A stretch of DNA of 7,360 nucleotides from Cyanobacteria bacterium UBA7694 (GTDB taxonomy: Bacteria; Cyanobacteriota; Sericytochromatia; UBA7694), in contig DLGM01000029.1 of NCBI GenBank assembly GCA_002482705.1, forward strand, positions 643 to 8,002. The letters are read 5' to 3'. Of the stretch, positions 1-6,497 are shown in pieces. Positions within the stretch are counted from its first letter, which is position 1, and every line of letters starts with the position of its first letter. Under the pieces are notes generated by a model. It ran no database searches and was not told the origin of the DNA. It worked only from the letters and a program-made list of their open reading frames with translations. The position numbers and the translations under genes were made by a program.

Positions 1-440
1 ATATAAGCGAGATGATCGAGTTGTTCACGGGCAACCTGAAGCTGGGCTTTCACATCGCCGAGTTGGGTTTCGAGGGCACGCCGCCGCTGAACTTCGCGGC
101 CACAACGTAGGGCGGCATGGAGACGCCGGGCATGGATTTCTGGGGTACTGTCCCGTGATAGCTGGTCAAAAACTCCCTCTTGGGGCCAGTGCAGTTCAGA
201 GCAGAGTTGTAAGACGGGTAAATCGGCCCGCACCGGATCAGCGCCTAGATAAGCCAAGGCCTCGCGTTGGACACCATCTTCCCAGCCGAGAATCAGCAAA
301 TCAGGCAATTGCTGATGCAAAAATCGCTTGAGCTGTTCAAAGGTATCCACAACCTGGACACGGGCCTGGGGCTGATGCAGGCAGGAGTCGTGGATCTGCT
401 GACGATAGGGAACGTCAGCATCTGCAATCAGGATCAGCAT
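1..440 (-). CDS. Response-regulator-like protein with a degenerate receiver domain, probably a GGDEF protein (3' part beyond window)
   Basis: The window holds the first 146 codons; the frame is open to the left edge. The N-terminus LILIADAD looks like receiver strand beta-1 with its acidic residues at positions 7 and 9. PDLLILGWEDG at about 46-56 matches the beta-3 and phosphorylation loop, but the phospho-accepting Asp is replaced by Gly52. LPVLQLC at 74-80 resembles beta-4, and the usual Lys region near 96 reads SRDSTPEIHARRLHAALR, with Arg instead of Lys. Residues about 112-146 form a charged helical linker ending in REQLDHLAY. In many response regulators that sequence leads directly into the start of a GGDEF diguanylate cyclase domain; this is inference, because the catalytic part lies outside the window. 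ATG at 440-438 is the only usable start after an in-frame TAA about 20 codons upstream. A weak GAGG lies 11 nt before it. The receiver assignment is fairly sure and the output domain is a guess. Confidence 0.7.
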   Translation of the reverse strand, partial: MLILIADADVPYRQQIHDSCLHQPQARVQVVDTFEQLKRFLHQQLPDLLILGWEDGVQREALAYLGADPVRADLPVLQLCSELHWPQEGVFDQLSRDSTPEIHARRLHAALRCGREVQRRRALETQLGDVKAQLQVAREQLDHLAY

Positions 441-497
441 GGAGATAGATACCTCGTGCGGGAATCGCTGGCAGGGCCAAGGCGCTGCACCCTGGGC

Positions 498-527
498 AGT
501 TTAGCAGATGGTTAAAAGCGACGTCAA
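498..527 (-). promoter_or_regulatory. Sigma70-like promoter for the receiver-domain gene
   Basis: Read on the minus strand, TTGACG (522-527) is followed after 18 bp by TAAACT (498-503). Transcription would begin near 491, leaving a leader of about 50 nt before the ATG at 440. The site lies in the short gap downstream of the Gly/Ala-rich gene, so the receiver gene can be expressed independently of it. No experimental support; the call rests on consensus match and position. Confidence 0.45.
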
Positions 528-534
528 AGTCATC

Positions 535-1221
535 TTAGGGCTTGAGCTGTTGAGGAGGGGCTAATTTGCCCCAGCCCGTGAGGGCTGTGGTGATTTCGAG
601 ACCCAAACTGGTGAGACCAGCCACCGAGGCGACAATTTGGGCTTTACCGGGGATGTACCCGGCCACGCCGTTGACGGCGTTCAGGCCAATGTGTATCTTG
701 GCCAGGGTCGCCGCAGTTTGATTGCCTTCGGCCTCTGCTTGTTCAAGTTTTTTACTGTGGTTGTAAATGGCGATACCCGAACCCACGGCGTTGACGGTGG
801 GCATCACACGCTTGGTTAAAAACTCGGCAGTTTCAGGTTTGGTCAAGCGGCCAATGACGGGCATATTCATGACGCTGCTGGAGAAACGGGAAAGATAAGC
901 GCTGCCTGCGGCGGCTTTACCCACGCCTTTGGCGACAGTGCCAACTGCTTTTCCAACCAACCCTCCATTGCCGCTGTGAGTGGCCAGTTTGGTGGCCAAC
1001 AGGGCAATATCATCAGCCGTTTTAATGATTTCGGTGGGGAGAGTTAAAACGGTGCCGACAATGCCTGCGCCAGTACTGCCCTTTTCGAGGGTTTGTATCC
1101 AGGTGTCTGAGGGAGCGGGGGGCTATTGTGTATCAGGAGTGCTAGGAGCCGGAGCTGCGGGGGGCTGTGCCGGTTTGGCAACAGTGGGGATGGTTGTACT
1201 GGTTTGAAGTTGAATGATCAT
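535..1221 (-). CDS. Gly/Ala-rich protein of unknown function, interrupted by an in-frame amber codon (possible pseudogene)
   Basis: From ATG at 1221-1219 the frame is 228 codons long if the TAG at codon 33 is read as an amino acid. It ends with TAA at 537-535. The first 32 residues (MIIQLQTSTTIPTV...) end in a Pro/Ala-rich stretch. After the TAG the same frame resumes with PPAPSDTW, then a Gly/Ala-rich body with glycine-zipper-like patterns (for example GKAVGTVAKGVGKAAAG), a charged helix (NHSKKLEQAEAEGNQ) and a hydrophobic Gly-rich tail. The Pro-rich character on both sides of the stop argues for one original polypeptide. AAAGGAG sits 8 nt before the ATG, a very good ribosome site. The downstream segment has no ATG or GTG start before the TTG at 999, and no Shine-Dalgarno there. 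An annotation beginning at 999 (154 residues) is therefore less convincing. Such patterns occur in membrane-inserting or secreted proteins, but I do not recognise a family. Confidence 0.6.
1123..1125 (-). other. In-frame amber (TAG) codon inside the Pro-rich linker
   Basis: Codon 33 of the frame starting at 1221 is TAG, in the context CAA TAG CCC. A single C-to-T change from CAG (Gln) would produce it, and Gln fits a Pro/Ala/Gln linker. It could be a real nonsense mutation, a sequencing error, or a leaky stop. I see no SECIS, pylBCD genes or other recoding signal in the window. Confidence 0.85.
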
Positions 1222-1229
1222 GGCGTGCA

Positions 1230-1236
1230 CTCCTTT
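1230..1236 (-). promoter_or_regulatory. Ribosome binding site that fixes the start of the Gly/Ala-rich gene at 1221
   Basis: AAAGGAG on the minus strand is 8 nt upstream of ATG 1221-1219. This strong site shows that translation is meant to begin ahead of the amber codon rather than downstream of it. Confidence 0.75.
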
Positions 1237-1262
1237 CTCTTCTTTTATCGCCTATGAAGGGG

Positions 1263-1300
1263 CTTAACACGATTAACGGGACCTTAAGATTGTTCTAAGA
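1263..1300. promoter_or_regulatory. Tandem TTAA-centred motifs in the divergent control region
   Basis: On the plus strand CTTAACAC (1263), ATTAACGG (1272) and CTTAAGAT (1283) follow one another at 9 and 11 bp steps, with a weaker TTCTAAGA at 1293. Direct repeats with near-helical-turn spacing are what OmpR/PhoB-type regulators bind, and cyanobacterial Pho boxes are built on YTTAAYY units. The spacing here is irregular, so this is only a suggestion of an operator for the leftward gene. Confidence 0.2.
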
Positions 1301-1327
1301 TTTGGTGCGGAGGCAGAAAGAGCAGGG

Positions 1328-1355
1328 GCAGAGGCAGAAAATTTTCTGCCTCTGC
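1328..1355. repeat. Perfect 28-bp palindrome, probable operator or hairpin
   Basis: The half-site GCAGAGGCAGAAAA is followed immediately by its exact reverse complement, with the centre between 1341 and 1342. A third copy of the core GAGGCAGAAA lies at 1310-1319, exactly 21 bp (two helical turns) upstream of the copy at 1331-1340. The palindrome ends 6 bp before the putative -35 element of the permease and lies between two divergent genes, so an operator for a dimeric regulator is the simplest reading. Transcribed, it could fold into a 12-bp stem with an AATT loop. It is not a typical terminator, because no T tract follows and no gene ends here. Confidence 0.6.
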
Positions 1356-1361
1356 TTGGGG

Positions 1362-1391
1362 ATGACGGGCATTCTTGTCCTTGCGTATAAT
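1362..1391 (+). promoter_or_regulatory. Sigma70-like promoter for the TauE/SafE permease, with perfect -10
   Basis: The perfect TATAAT at 1386-1391 is preceded, after an 18-bp spacer, by ATGACG at 1362-1367. Transcription would start about 6-7 nt past the -10 element, at 1397-1398, which is the A of the permease ATG. The TAA inside TATAAT (1388-1390) is an in-frame stop, so the gene cannot begin further upstream. Confidence 0.6.
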
Positions 1392-1396
1392 GGTGG

Positions 1397-2131
1397 ATGC
1401 CGATTTCAACCCTGTTCTTTCTAGGGGCTATTGTGGCCCTCGCCCATACGGTCGAAGCGATGTCTGGCTTTGGCAGCACCGTCATTTCGGTCACTTTGGG
1501 GGCACAGGTGCTCCCGGTCTCCCAACTATTGGCGGTGTTGGTACCCCTGAATGTGCTAATGAGCCTGTATTTTGCCTGGAATTACCGCACTCACATTGAC
1601 CGCAAGCTTCTACTGGCAGGGATTTTGCCCTGGATGGGGGCCGGGGTGATGGGCGGCATTGTCGCCCTGCCCTTTTTGAGTGGCCCATTGTTAAAACAGG
1701 GATTGGGGGCGTTGGTGGTGCTGTTTTCCCTGCGCCAGTTGTGGGGGCTGCTGCGAGGGGTTCAAACCCAGGTTTTGCCCCGATGGCAAACGGCTTTTTG
1801 GCTGGTTATGAGTGGTATTACCCATGGGGTTTATGCTTCAGGAGGGCCGCTGTTGGTGTATGCCTTAAGTGGCACCGCGGTGGACAAAACCACCTTGCGC
1901 AGCACACTTTCGATGGTGTGGTTAACGCTCAATACCCTGCTGGTGATCACCTATGTCAGCCGGGGCCAAATCACCCTCAATACCCTCCAGAGCAGTCTGT
2001 GGTTATTGCCCACCCTGCCCGCTGGCATTGCCCTGGGCGAGTGGCTGCACCACAAGGTCAATGAACGCCAATTCCGTATCGGGGTCTTTGCGCTATTGGT
2101 GCTGGCGGGGGGCGCATTGCTTCGGGGGTAA
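1397..2131 (+). CDS. TauE/SafE (TSUP) family membrane permease
   Basis: This 244-residue protein is almost entirely hydrophobic, with about seven to eight predicted membrane helices. It shows the twofold layout of the TSUP family: an N-terminal motif SGFGSTVISVTLG at 23-35 and a related second-half motif SGITHGVYASGGPLL at 139-153. Family members move sulfur-containing or small organic anions (sulfite, sulfoacetate, taurine breakdown products) across the inner membrane; the substrate here cannot be read from sequence. The length is normal for the family. ATG 1397 is the first start after an in-frame stop at 1388-1390, and only GGTGG, too close to serve well, precedes it. With the -10 element ending at 1391, the mRNA is probably leaderless. 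No sulfur-metabolism gene is visible nearby. The gene ends with TAA, and 131 bp separate it from the DUF445 gene in the same direction. Confidence 0.88.
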   Translation: MPISTLFFLGAIVALAHTVEAMSGFGSTVISVTLGAQVLPVSQLLAVLVPLNVLMSLYFAWNYRTHIDRKLLLAGILPWMGAGVMGGIVALPFLSGPLLKQGLGALVVLFSLRQLWGLLRGVQTQVLPRWQTAFWLVMSGITHGVYASGGPLLVYALSGTAVDKTTLRSTLSMVWLTLNTLLVITYVSRGQITLNTLQSSLWLLPTLPAGIALGEWLHHKVNERQFRIGVFALLVLAGGALLRG

Positions 2132-2176
2132 AGGGCCATCTGACTTTTGACTGACCCCGGACAAGCGACGATTTCG

Positions 2177-2205
2177 TTCAACTTAAAGAAAAAAGTGACT
2201 ATACT
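2177..2205 (+). promoter_or_regulatory. Possible promoter for the tandem DUF445 gene
   Basis: TATACT at 2200-2205 matches five of six -10 positions. At a 17-bp distance lies TTCAAC (2177-2182), a weak -35 element. Transcription would begin near 2212, giving a leader of about 50 nt. This is the best match in the 131-bp gap after the permease. I see no clear terminator in that gap, so read-through from the permease is also possible. Confidence 0.4.
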
Positions 2206-2257
2206 GACAAACAACGGCAGTTAGAGCTGATCCTGTCCTGTGTAATCAATGTGACCT

Positions 2258-2271
2258 GAGGTGTGCTTTTG
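2258..2271 (+). promoter_or_regulatory. Ribosome site and alternative starts (GTG 2263 or TTG 2269) of the DUF445 gene
   Basis: GAGGTG at 2258-2263 is the only Shine-Dalgarno-like sequence. It overlaps the GTG at 2263-2265 and stands 5 nt before the in-frame TTG at 2269-2271. Spacing therefore favours TTG 2269, which would remove two residues. An in-frame TGA at 2257-2259 rules out anything earlier. Confidence 0.5.
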
Positions 2272-5200
2272 GATTTTAATCTTCTGCTCGTGAATTTGCT
2301 CGCCGGTAGCTTGGTTGGTTATGTCACCAAGTCTTTGGCCATTAATTTGCTCTTTAAGGAATACCCCCTGATTGGCGGGGCCGAGATTATCAAAGATCGG
2401 GAGCAGTTGGAGCAGGCCATGAGTTTGCTGGTGGAAGAGCGCCTGATCAAGCCCGCCACGCTCTTAGAAGAATTCCAAAAGGACAGCTTTAAGACCCCGT
2501 TTAAACAGCTCATTCAACACCTGCTGTTTGAGAGCTTGCAGAAAAATCTCGAAGCCCTCTCCGAGCTACAGGATATTCAGGGATTTGAAGAGAGCAGCCA
2601 CAATCTGAAGGCGTTTTTGCTCACCAAGCGTGACGAAATTTTGCCCGTATGTGTTGATGTGTTGCTCAGTCACCTGCAAGTGACCGATTTGCAGACTCCC
2701 GAACAGTGGGCCCATGTGATCCAGCAGCTCTTTGCCCAGCAAGACTTGGTAGACCCGGCCTTGATTGCCGACCTATACCGCCATCTGCGGGCAGAATGGC
2801 TGCAATTACCTGTGGAAGCCCTGTGTTCAGAGGAACTGTTTGAATCCCTGTTGCAGGCGGTCGTGCCTGCTGATCTTGCGTCGGTTTACCCAGAGGCCCA
2901 ACGGGAAGCATTGGCTCAGTTATTGCAACAACTGTACCAAGATTTTTTCCGGGCCGCCGATTGGCAAGCACTCAACACTTCTTTCCAGTCCCTTTCTTTG
3001 GCACAGCTCTTGGCGGGCACCGATTTAGACCAGGGGCTTGAGCGCCTGATTACCTCGGTGTTAACCTTTCTCGACTCTGTCAAAGGGCAGTACCTGTTAC
3101 TCAAAATTGTCATGCAGGTGGTGCAGTTACTCAAACACATGGATGTGCCGCTCTCCGATTTTCTAACCGAACGTTTGGAAGATCAGGCCGTGACACTCAT
3201 TGAACGTTATCTGCCGGAAATTGTCGAAGTGTTAGAGAGCTGGCTGCGTGAAAATAAAAGCGAATTGGAAGCCATGATCCAATCGGCCTTGAGCACCCAT
3301 TTGCAATCTGAAAATGTGGTCAAACAGATGATTGGCAATATTTTTGGCCAACAGCTTACGGCCCGTTATCAGGTGGTCGAAAAAACGCTGGCCGACATTA
3401 AGGTCTTAATGCAGCAGCAGGGGCCCGGCGACATGGCGGCCATGGTGGCTCGCTTTTTAAAACATACCCGTATCCATGTCCTGGTCGGATATTTAGAGAA
3501 ATATATTCTCAATGAAAAAGCCCTGGTACAGCTTTGCCTGGAGCTTTTGCACAAATATTTGCCACGCTTAAAGGGGTTACATCTGCTGCATATCTTAGAG
3601 CAGCCCTTACAGCAATTGCCCATTTTAAATCAGTTAAAATTAGAGCGTTTGGCCGAACTTGCTTTTCAGGGCATCATTGATTTTTGTAAAACCCGGATTT
3701 TGGGGCAAGACGATGGCGGCAGCCTGTTTAAGGCTTTGCTCAAACCCTATTGGCATGTGATCAAAAAAATGCCATTGGGGCTTTTGTTGCCAGAAAACCC
3801 CCGCATGTTCTTGGACTATGCCCAAACTTGTTTGCAGACCGAAGGTTTTTCACTCCAGATCAGTGAGGCTTTGCGCCTGGATCGTATCGGTTTATTGGCG
3901 GATACCTCATTGGGAGAAGTGTTAACACCCACGTTAAAACGGGCCCTTTGCCACACCCTAGAACCCCTGTATGCCCAAGCGATTGATCAGGTACTAGAAT
4001 CGCTCAAGCGTGAAAACATCCGCCAAATTTATCTGTCGAGCTTAGATATCTACAGCGATCTCAGTCAGGACCCGGCTTTTATGGCTCATTTGACGGATAC
4101 TTTGGTCGAGCTGATGGTCAGCCTGATTCGCGATAACCAAATGCTCGATGGCAAAATTTATGTGGCCATTAAAGAGAGTTTTTCCCGCTTTTCAGATGAT
4201 GAGTTAAAGCAGGAAATGGACAGCTTTATGGGCAATGAACTCCAGCCGATCAAGCTCTTGGGGGCCTTTTTGGGGGCTGTCGTGGGCGTGGGGATGTGGT
4301 ATTTGTCTTTTCTGCCCGGTTATGGACAGTTTGTCAAAGGCAATTGGGCTTTGCTGTCTTATTCCTTTTCTTATGCCATCACCGAAGTGGGCACCAATTG
4401 GATGGCGATCAAAATGCTCTTCCGGCCTTACCGGGCCTATAAAATCCCCGGTACGCCCTGGGATTTGCCTTTCACCCCCGGTATTTTCCCCAAGAATAAA
4501 GACGCTTTGGCCGATAGCATGGTCAATTTTATTGATAAAAAGCTGCTGTCTAAAGACAATATGGTCAAAATCCTGGAAAAATACCACCCGGCTTGGAAAC
4601 AGGCCATTCGCCGGGTTGTGGCGCTGGACAATTATGCGGTTGTTAACCAAATGCTCCAGCGTTATACCCGGGAACATTATGGGCATCTTTCACCTTTATT
4701 ACTCAATCTGGGATTTTCCGAAATTTATGCCCAACGGGAAAATATTGCTACCGATATTTTCCGTGAAATCCAGCAGTTTCAGTCGTTGTCCCTGGATATA
4801 GGGCCTTTATTGCAGGCCGTGCAAAACTGGAGTGTTGAAACCCATCCGGCTTGGTTGCCCCCAGTGGTCGACAAAATGCTGCACTCCGAGTTGAACTTGC
4901 CACCCTTGCCTGTGTCGTCTTATTTATCGGCTATTTTGCCTGACATTTTGCACCATGTATTGTCGCCCCAGGCTCTGCCAGAGATGCGTACAGCAACGCT
5001 CAATGCCTTGGGTAACCCGGCTTTGGCGAAACAGCCTTTGGATCGCTTTTTATCCTCTTTGTCTTTGACAGATGGCATCGATTTTCTCTTTGGTTTGGTA
5101 TCTCAGCAATTGGAAAAACCAGAGGTCCAGGCCCATGTGGTCAACCTGTTAAAAAGCTCGTTCTCCAAGCTGGAAATTCCCCACAACAGTACCTTGGGCA

Positions 5201-6399
5201 GCTTGTTTGACGGTCGCTTGCTGCGCACAGTCTTACAAGAGTCAGATTTTTTATTCGAATCCTTTGCCCACTATCTCTTGCAATTGGCCCAGAGTAAGCG
5301 CAGTGAGCTGACCCGCTTGATTCTCTTGGACATTGAAACCCAAGGGGTGATGGAGTTTATGCTGCTTACCTTTGGTGGTTTACGGGCTGATATTCGCAAG
5401 GTGGTGAATGTCCTGATTGATCAGGAATTACCCGTCTATTTGCAGGATAAACGGGCACAATTACAGGCGCTGTTTGAAACCTTGATTCGCGAGCGGGTGG
5501 CGCAGATCCCAGTTTCGGAACTGGGTTTAACGGAAGAGATGTTAAACCTGGAACGCATTTTTGCCGTGGTCCAGCACTATGTTTTTGAACACCCTACCTT
5601 GGTCACTTTAGTCAAAGAGTTGCTCGAAGCCATTGCAGGCAACAGTCTGCATTATTTGAGTATTCAGGATATGGGCTATCTATTAAATCTGCAGTCGGAA
5701 CAGGCTGTGTATGATCGCATTCAGGCCCAAGCCGAATTATTACAAGTGCTCTTAAAACAACAGTGGCAGAGCCATGAAGCCCAGTTGTTACCCCAATTTC
5801 AGGTTTTCTTTGAAACGTTGGGGGGCTCTTTGACGCTCCAGTTAAACGCCCGGGTTTTACAGACGGTGCCTTTACCCCTGTGGGTCGAACTGGTACAAAA
5901 AACGGGGGGCCTTTTGCGTCACAGCCCTGCTTTTAACCAAGGCAGTCAAGTGCTGTTGCAAAAATGGTCCGCCCAGGATTGGCGACCGTTCTTAGAGCCT
6001 GAGCTGTTCCAGCGCGATATCCAAAAGTTGATTGGTCGTCTTACTGAACCGGGAACCCCCAGCCAATTGGCAATGCAAACGGCTATCCAAACCCGCTTTG
6101 AACCCTTAATTTTAGAGTTTATTGACGTTCTGAATGAAACGGTGGCGGGCGAAACCCAAGAAGTGGTCGAAGAAATTCTGGTCAACAGCTTGATTGATTC
6201 GCTGCGCGTGAATAACCGCGAATTGATGGAGCCGATTGATTTTGAGTCGATTGTGCGCAAAGAAATTGAAATCATGGAGCCTGAGCGCATTGAATCGCTG
6301 TTTGCCTTTGCCCAGCCCATCTTTAAACTGTTGGTATGGTATGGCGCTTGGGGAGGCGTGATCGGCCTGATTGTGGGCATCTTCGAGTGGTTGCGCTAA
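2263..6399 (+). CDS. Giant tandem DUF445 membrane protein (two YheB/YjiN-like units fused)
   Basis: The 1378-residue product contains two DUF445-type units. Unit 2 is canonical at its start: TNWMAIKMLFRPY (711-723) followed by LPFTPGIFPKNK (735-746), the family signature. It closes with DFESIVRKEIEIMEPERIESL (1326-1346) and a final membrane helix around 1353-1374. Unit 1 begins with a membrane segment and a drifted motif GYVTKSLAINLLF (19-31), lacks the LPFTPG part, and closes with ELQPIKLLGAFLGAVVGV (659-676), the family's terminal helix pattern. This predicts four membrane segments (about 7-30, 665-684, 695-719, 1353-1374) and two helical lobes (about 35-655 and 740-1346) on the same face. 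Single-unit relatives such as YheB and YjiN are about 380-430 residues, so each lobe here is much enlarged. DUF445 function is unknown; an envelope role is inference. Composition is Leu/Gln/Glu-rich and uniform. The start is GTG 2263 or TTG 2269; the stop is TAA. Confidence 0.85.
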   Translation: MLLDFNLLLVNLLAGSLVGYVTKSLAINLLFKEYPLIGGAEIIKDREQLEQAMSLLVEERLIKPATLLEEFQKDSFKTPFKQLIQHLLFESLQKNLEALSELQDIQGFEESSHNLKAFLLTKRDEILPVCVDVLLSHLQVTDLQTPEQWAHVIQQLFAQQDLVDPALIADLYRHLRAEWLQLPVEALCSEELFESLLQAVVPADLASVYPEAQREALAQLLQQLYQDFFRAADWQALNTSFQSLSLAQLLAGTDLDQGLERLITSVLTFLDSVKGQYLLLKIVMQVVQLLKHMDVPLSDFLTERLEDQAVTLIERYLPEIVEVLESWLRENKSELEAMIQSALSTHLQSENVVKQMIGNIFGQQLTARYQVVEKTLADIKVLMQQQGPGDMAAMVARFLKHTRIHVLVGYLEKYILNEKALVQLCLELLHKYLPRLKGLHLLHILEQPLQQLPILNQLKLERLAELAFQGIIDFCKTRILGQDDGGSLFKALLKPYWHVIKKMPLGLLLPENPRMFLDYAQTCLQTEGFSLQISEALRLDRIGLLADTSLGEVLTPTLKRALCHTLEPLYAQAIDQVLESLKRENIRQIYLSSLDIYSDLSQDPAFMAHLTDTLVELMVSLIRDNQMLDGKIYVAIKESFSRFSDDELKQEMDSFMGNELQPIKLLGAFLGAVVGVGMWYLSFLPGYGQFVKGNWALLSYSFSYAITEVGTNWMAIKMLFRPYRAYKIPGTPWDLPFTPGIFPKNKDALADSMVNFIDKKLLSKDNMVKILEKYHPAWKQAIRRVVALDNYAVVNQMLQRYTREHYGHLSPLLLNLGFSEIYAQRENIATDIFREIQQFQSLSLDIGPLLQAVQNWSVETHPAWLPPVVDKMLHSELNLPPLPVSSYLSAILPDILHHVLSPQALPEMRTATLNALGNPALAKQPLDRFLSSLSLTDGIDFLFGLVSQQLEKPEVQAHVVNLLKSSFSKLEIPHNSTLGSLFDGRLLRTVLQESDFLFESFAHYLLQLAQSKRSELTRLILLDIETQGVMEFMLLTFGGLRADIRKVVNVLIDQELPVYLQDKRAQLQALFETLIRERVAQIPVSELGLTEEMLNLERIFAVVQHYVFEHPTLVTLVKELLEAIAGNSLHYLSIQDMGYLLNLQSEQAVYDRIQAQAELLQVLLKQQWQSHEAQLLPQFQVFFETLGGSLTLQLNARVLQTVPLPLWVELVQKTGGLLRHSPAFNQGSQVLLQKWSAQDWRPFLEPELFQRDIQKLIGRLTEPGTPSQLAMQTAIQTRFEPLILEFIDVLNETVAGETQEVVEEILVNSLIDSLRVNNRELMEPIDFESIVRKEIEIMEPERIESLFAFAQPIFKLLVWYGAWGGVIGLIVGIFEWLR

Positions 6400-6435
6400 T
6401 GTGCTGGGGCTGAGGTGTTGTTTGCAGGGCGTATA

Positions 6436-6454
6436 CAAATCCTCCAAACTACAG
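6436..6454 (-). repeat. Left copy of a 19-bp inverted repeat (18/19 match to 7337-7355)
   Basis: Read on the minus strand this is CTGTAGTTTGGAGGATTTG. The plus-strand sequence at 7337-7355 is identical except for G instead of A at the 11th base. The copy lies in the 98-bp gap between the convergent DUF445 gene and the exported-protein gene. That gap otherwise shows no clear terminator hairpin. Confidence 0.6.
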
Positions 6455-6497
6455 AGTGGCTGCATATGTGAATAAATATCTTATTGGCATGAGGGGT

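Noticed and set aside
267..515. Plus-strand open frame of 82 codons
   Set aside because: It is antisense to the receiver-domain gene, whose translation shows recognisable beta-strand motifs, and it has no supporting protein features.
1123..1125. Genome-wide reassignment of TAG to an amino acid
   Set aside because: The partial gene at the right edge appears to end with TAG directly before the next gene's ribosome site. Nothing else in the window supports recoding. A local mutation or error is simpler.
2120..2160. Possible terminator hairpin after the permease (GGGGT paired with ACCCC)
   Set aside because: The stem is only about five pairs with a bulge, the loop is over 20 nt, and no T tract follows.
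4204..4801. Long open frames on the minus strand (4204-4686) and in another plus frame (4235-4801) inside the DUF445 gene
   Set aside because: They overlap the best-conserved DUF445 motifs (TNWMAIKMLF, LPFTPGIFPKNK). Their own translations show no domain pattern, so they are codon-bias shadows.
5946..6465. Minus-strand open frames at 5946-6380 and 6112-6465
   Set aside because: They are antisense to the conserved C-terminus of the DUF445 protein. The GGAGG-like sequence near 6440 belongs to the 19-bp repeat rather than to a convincing start.
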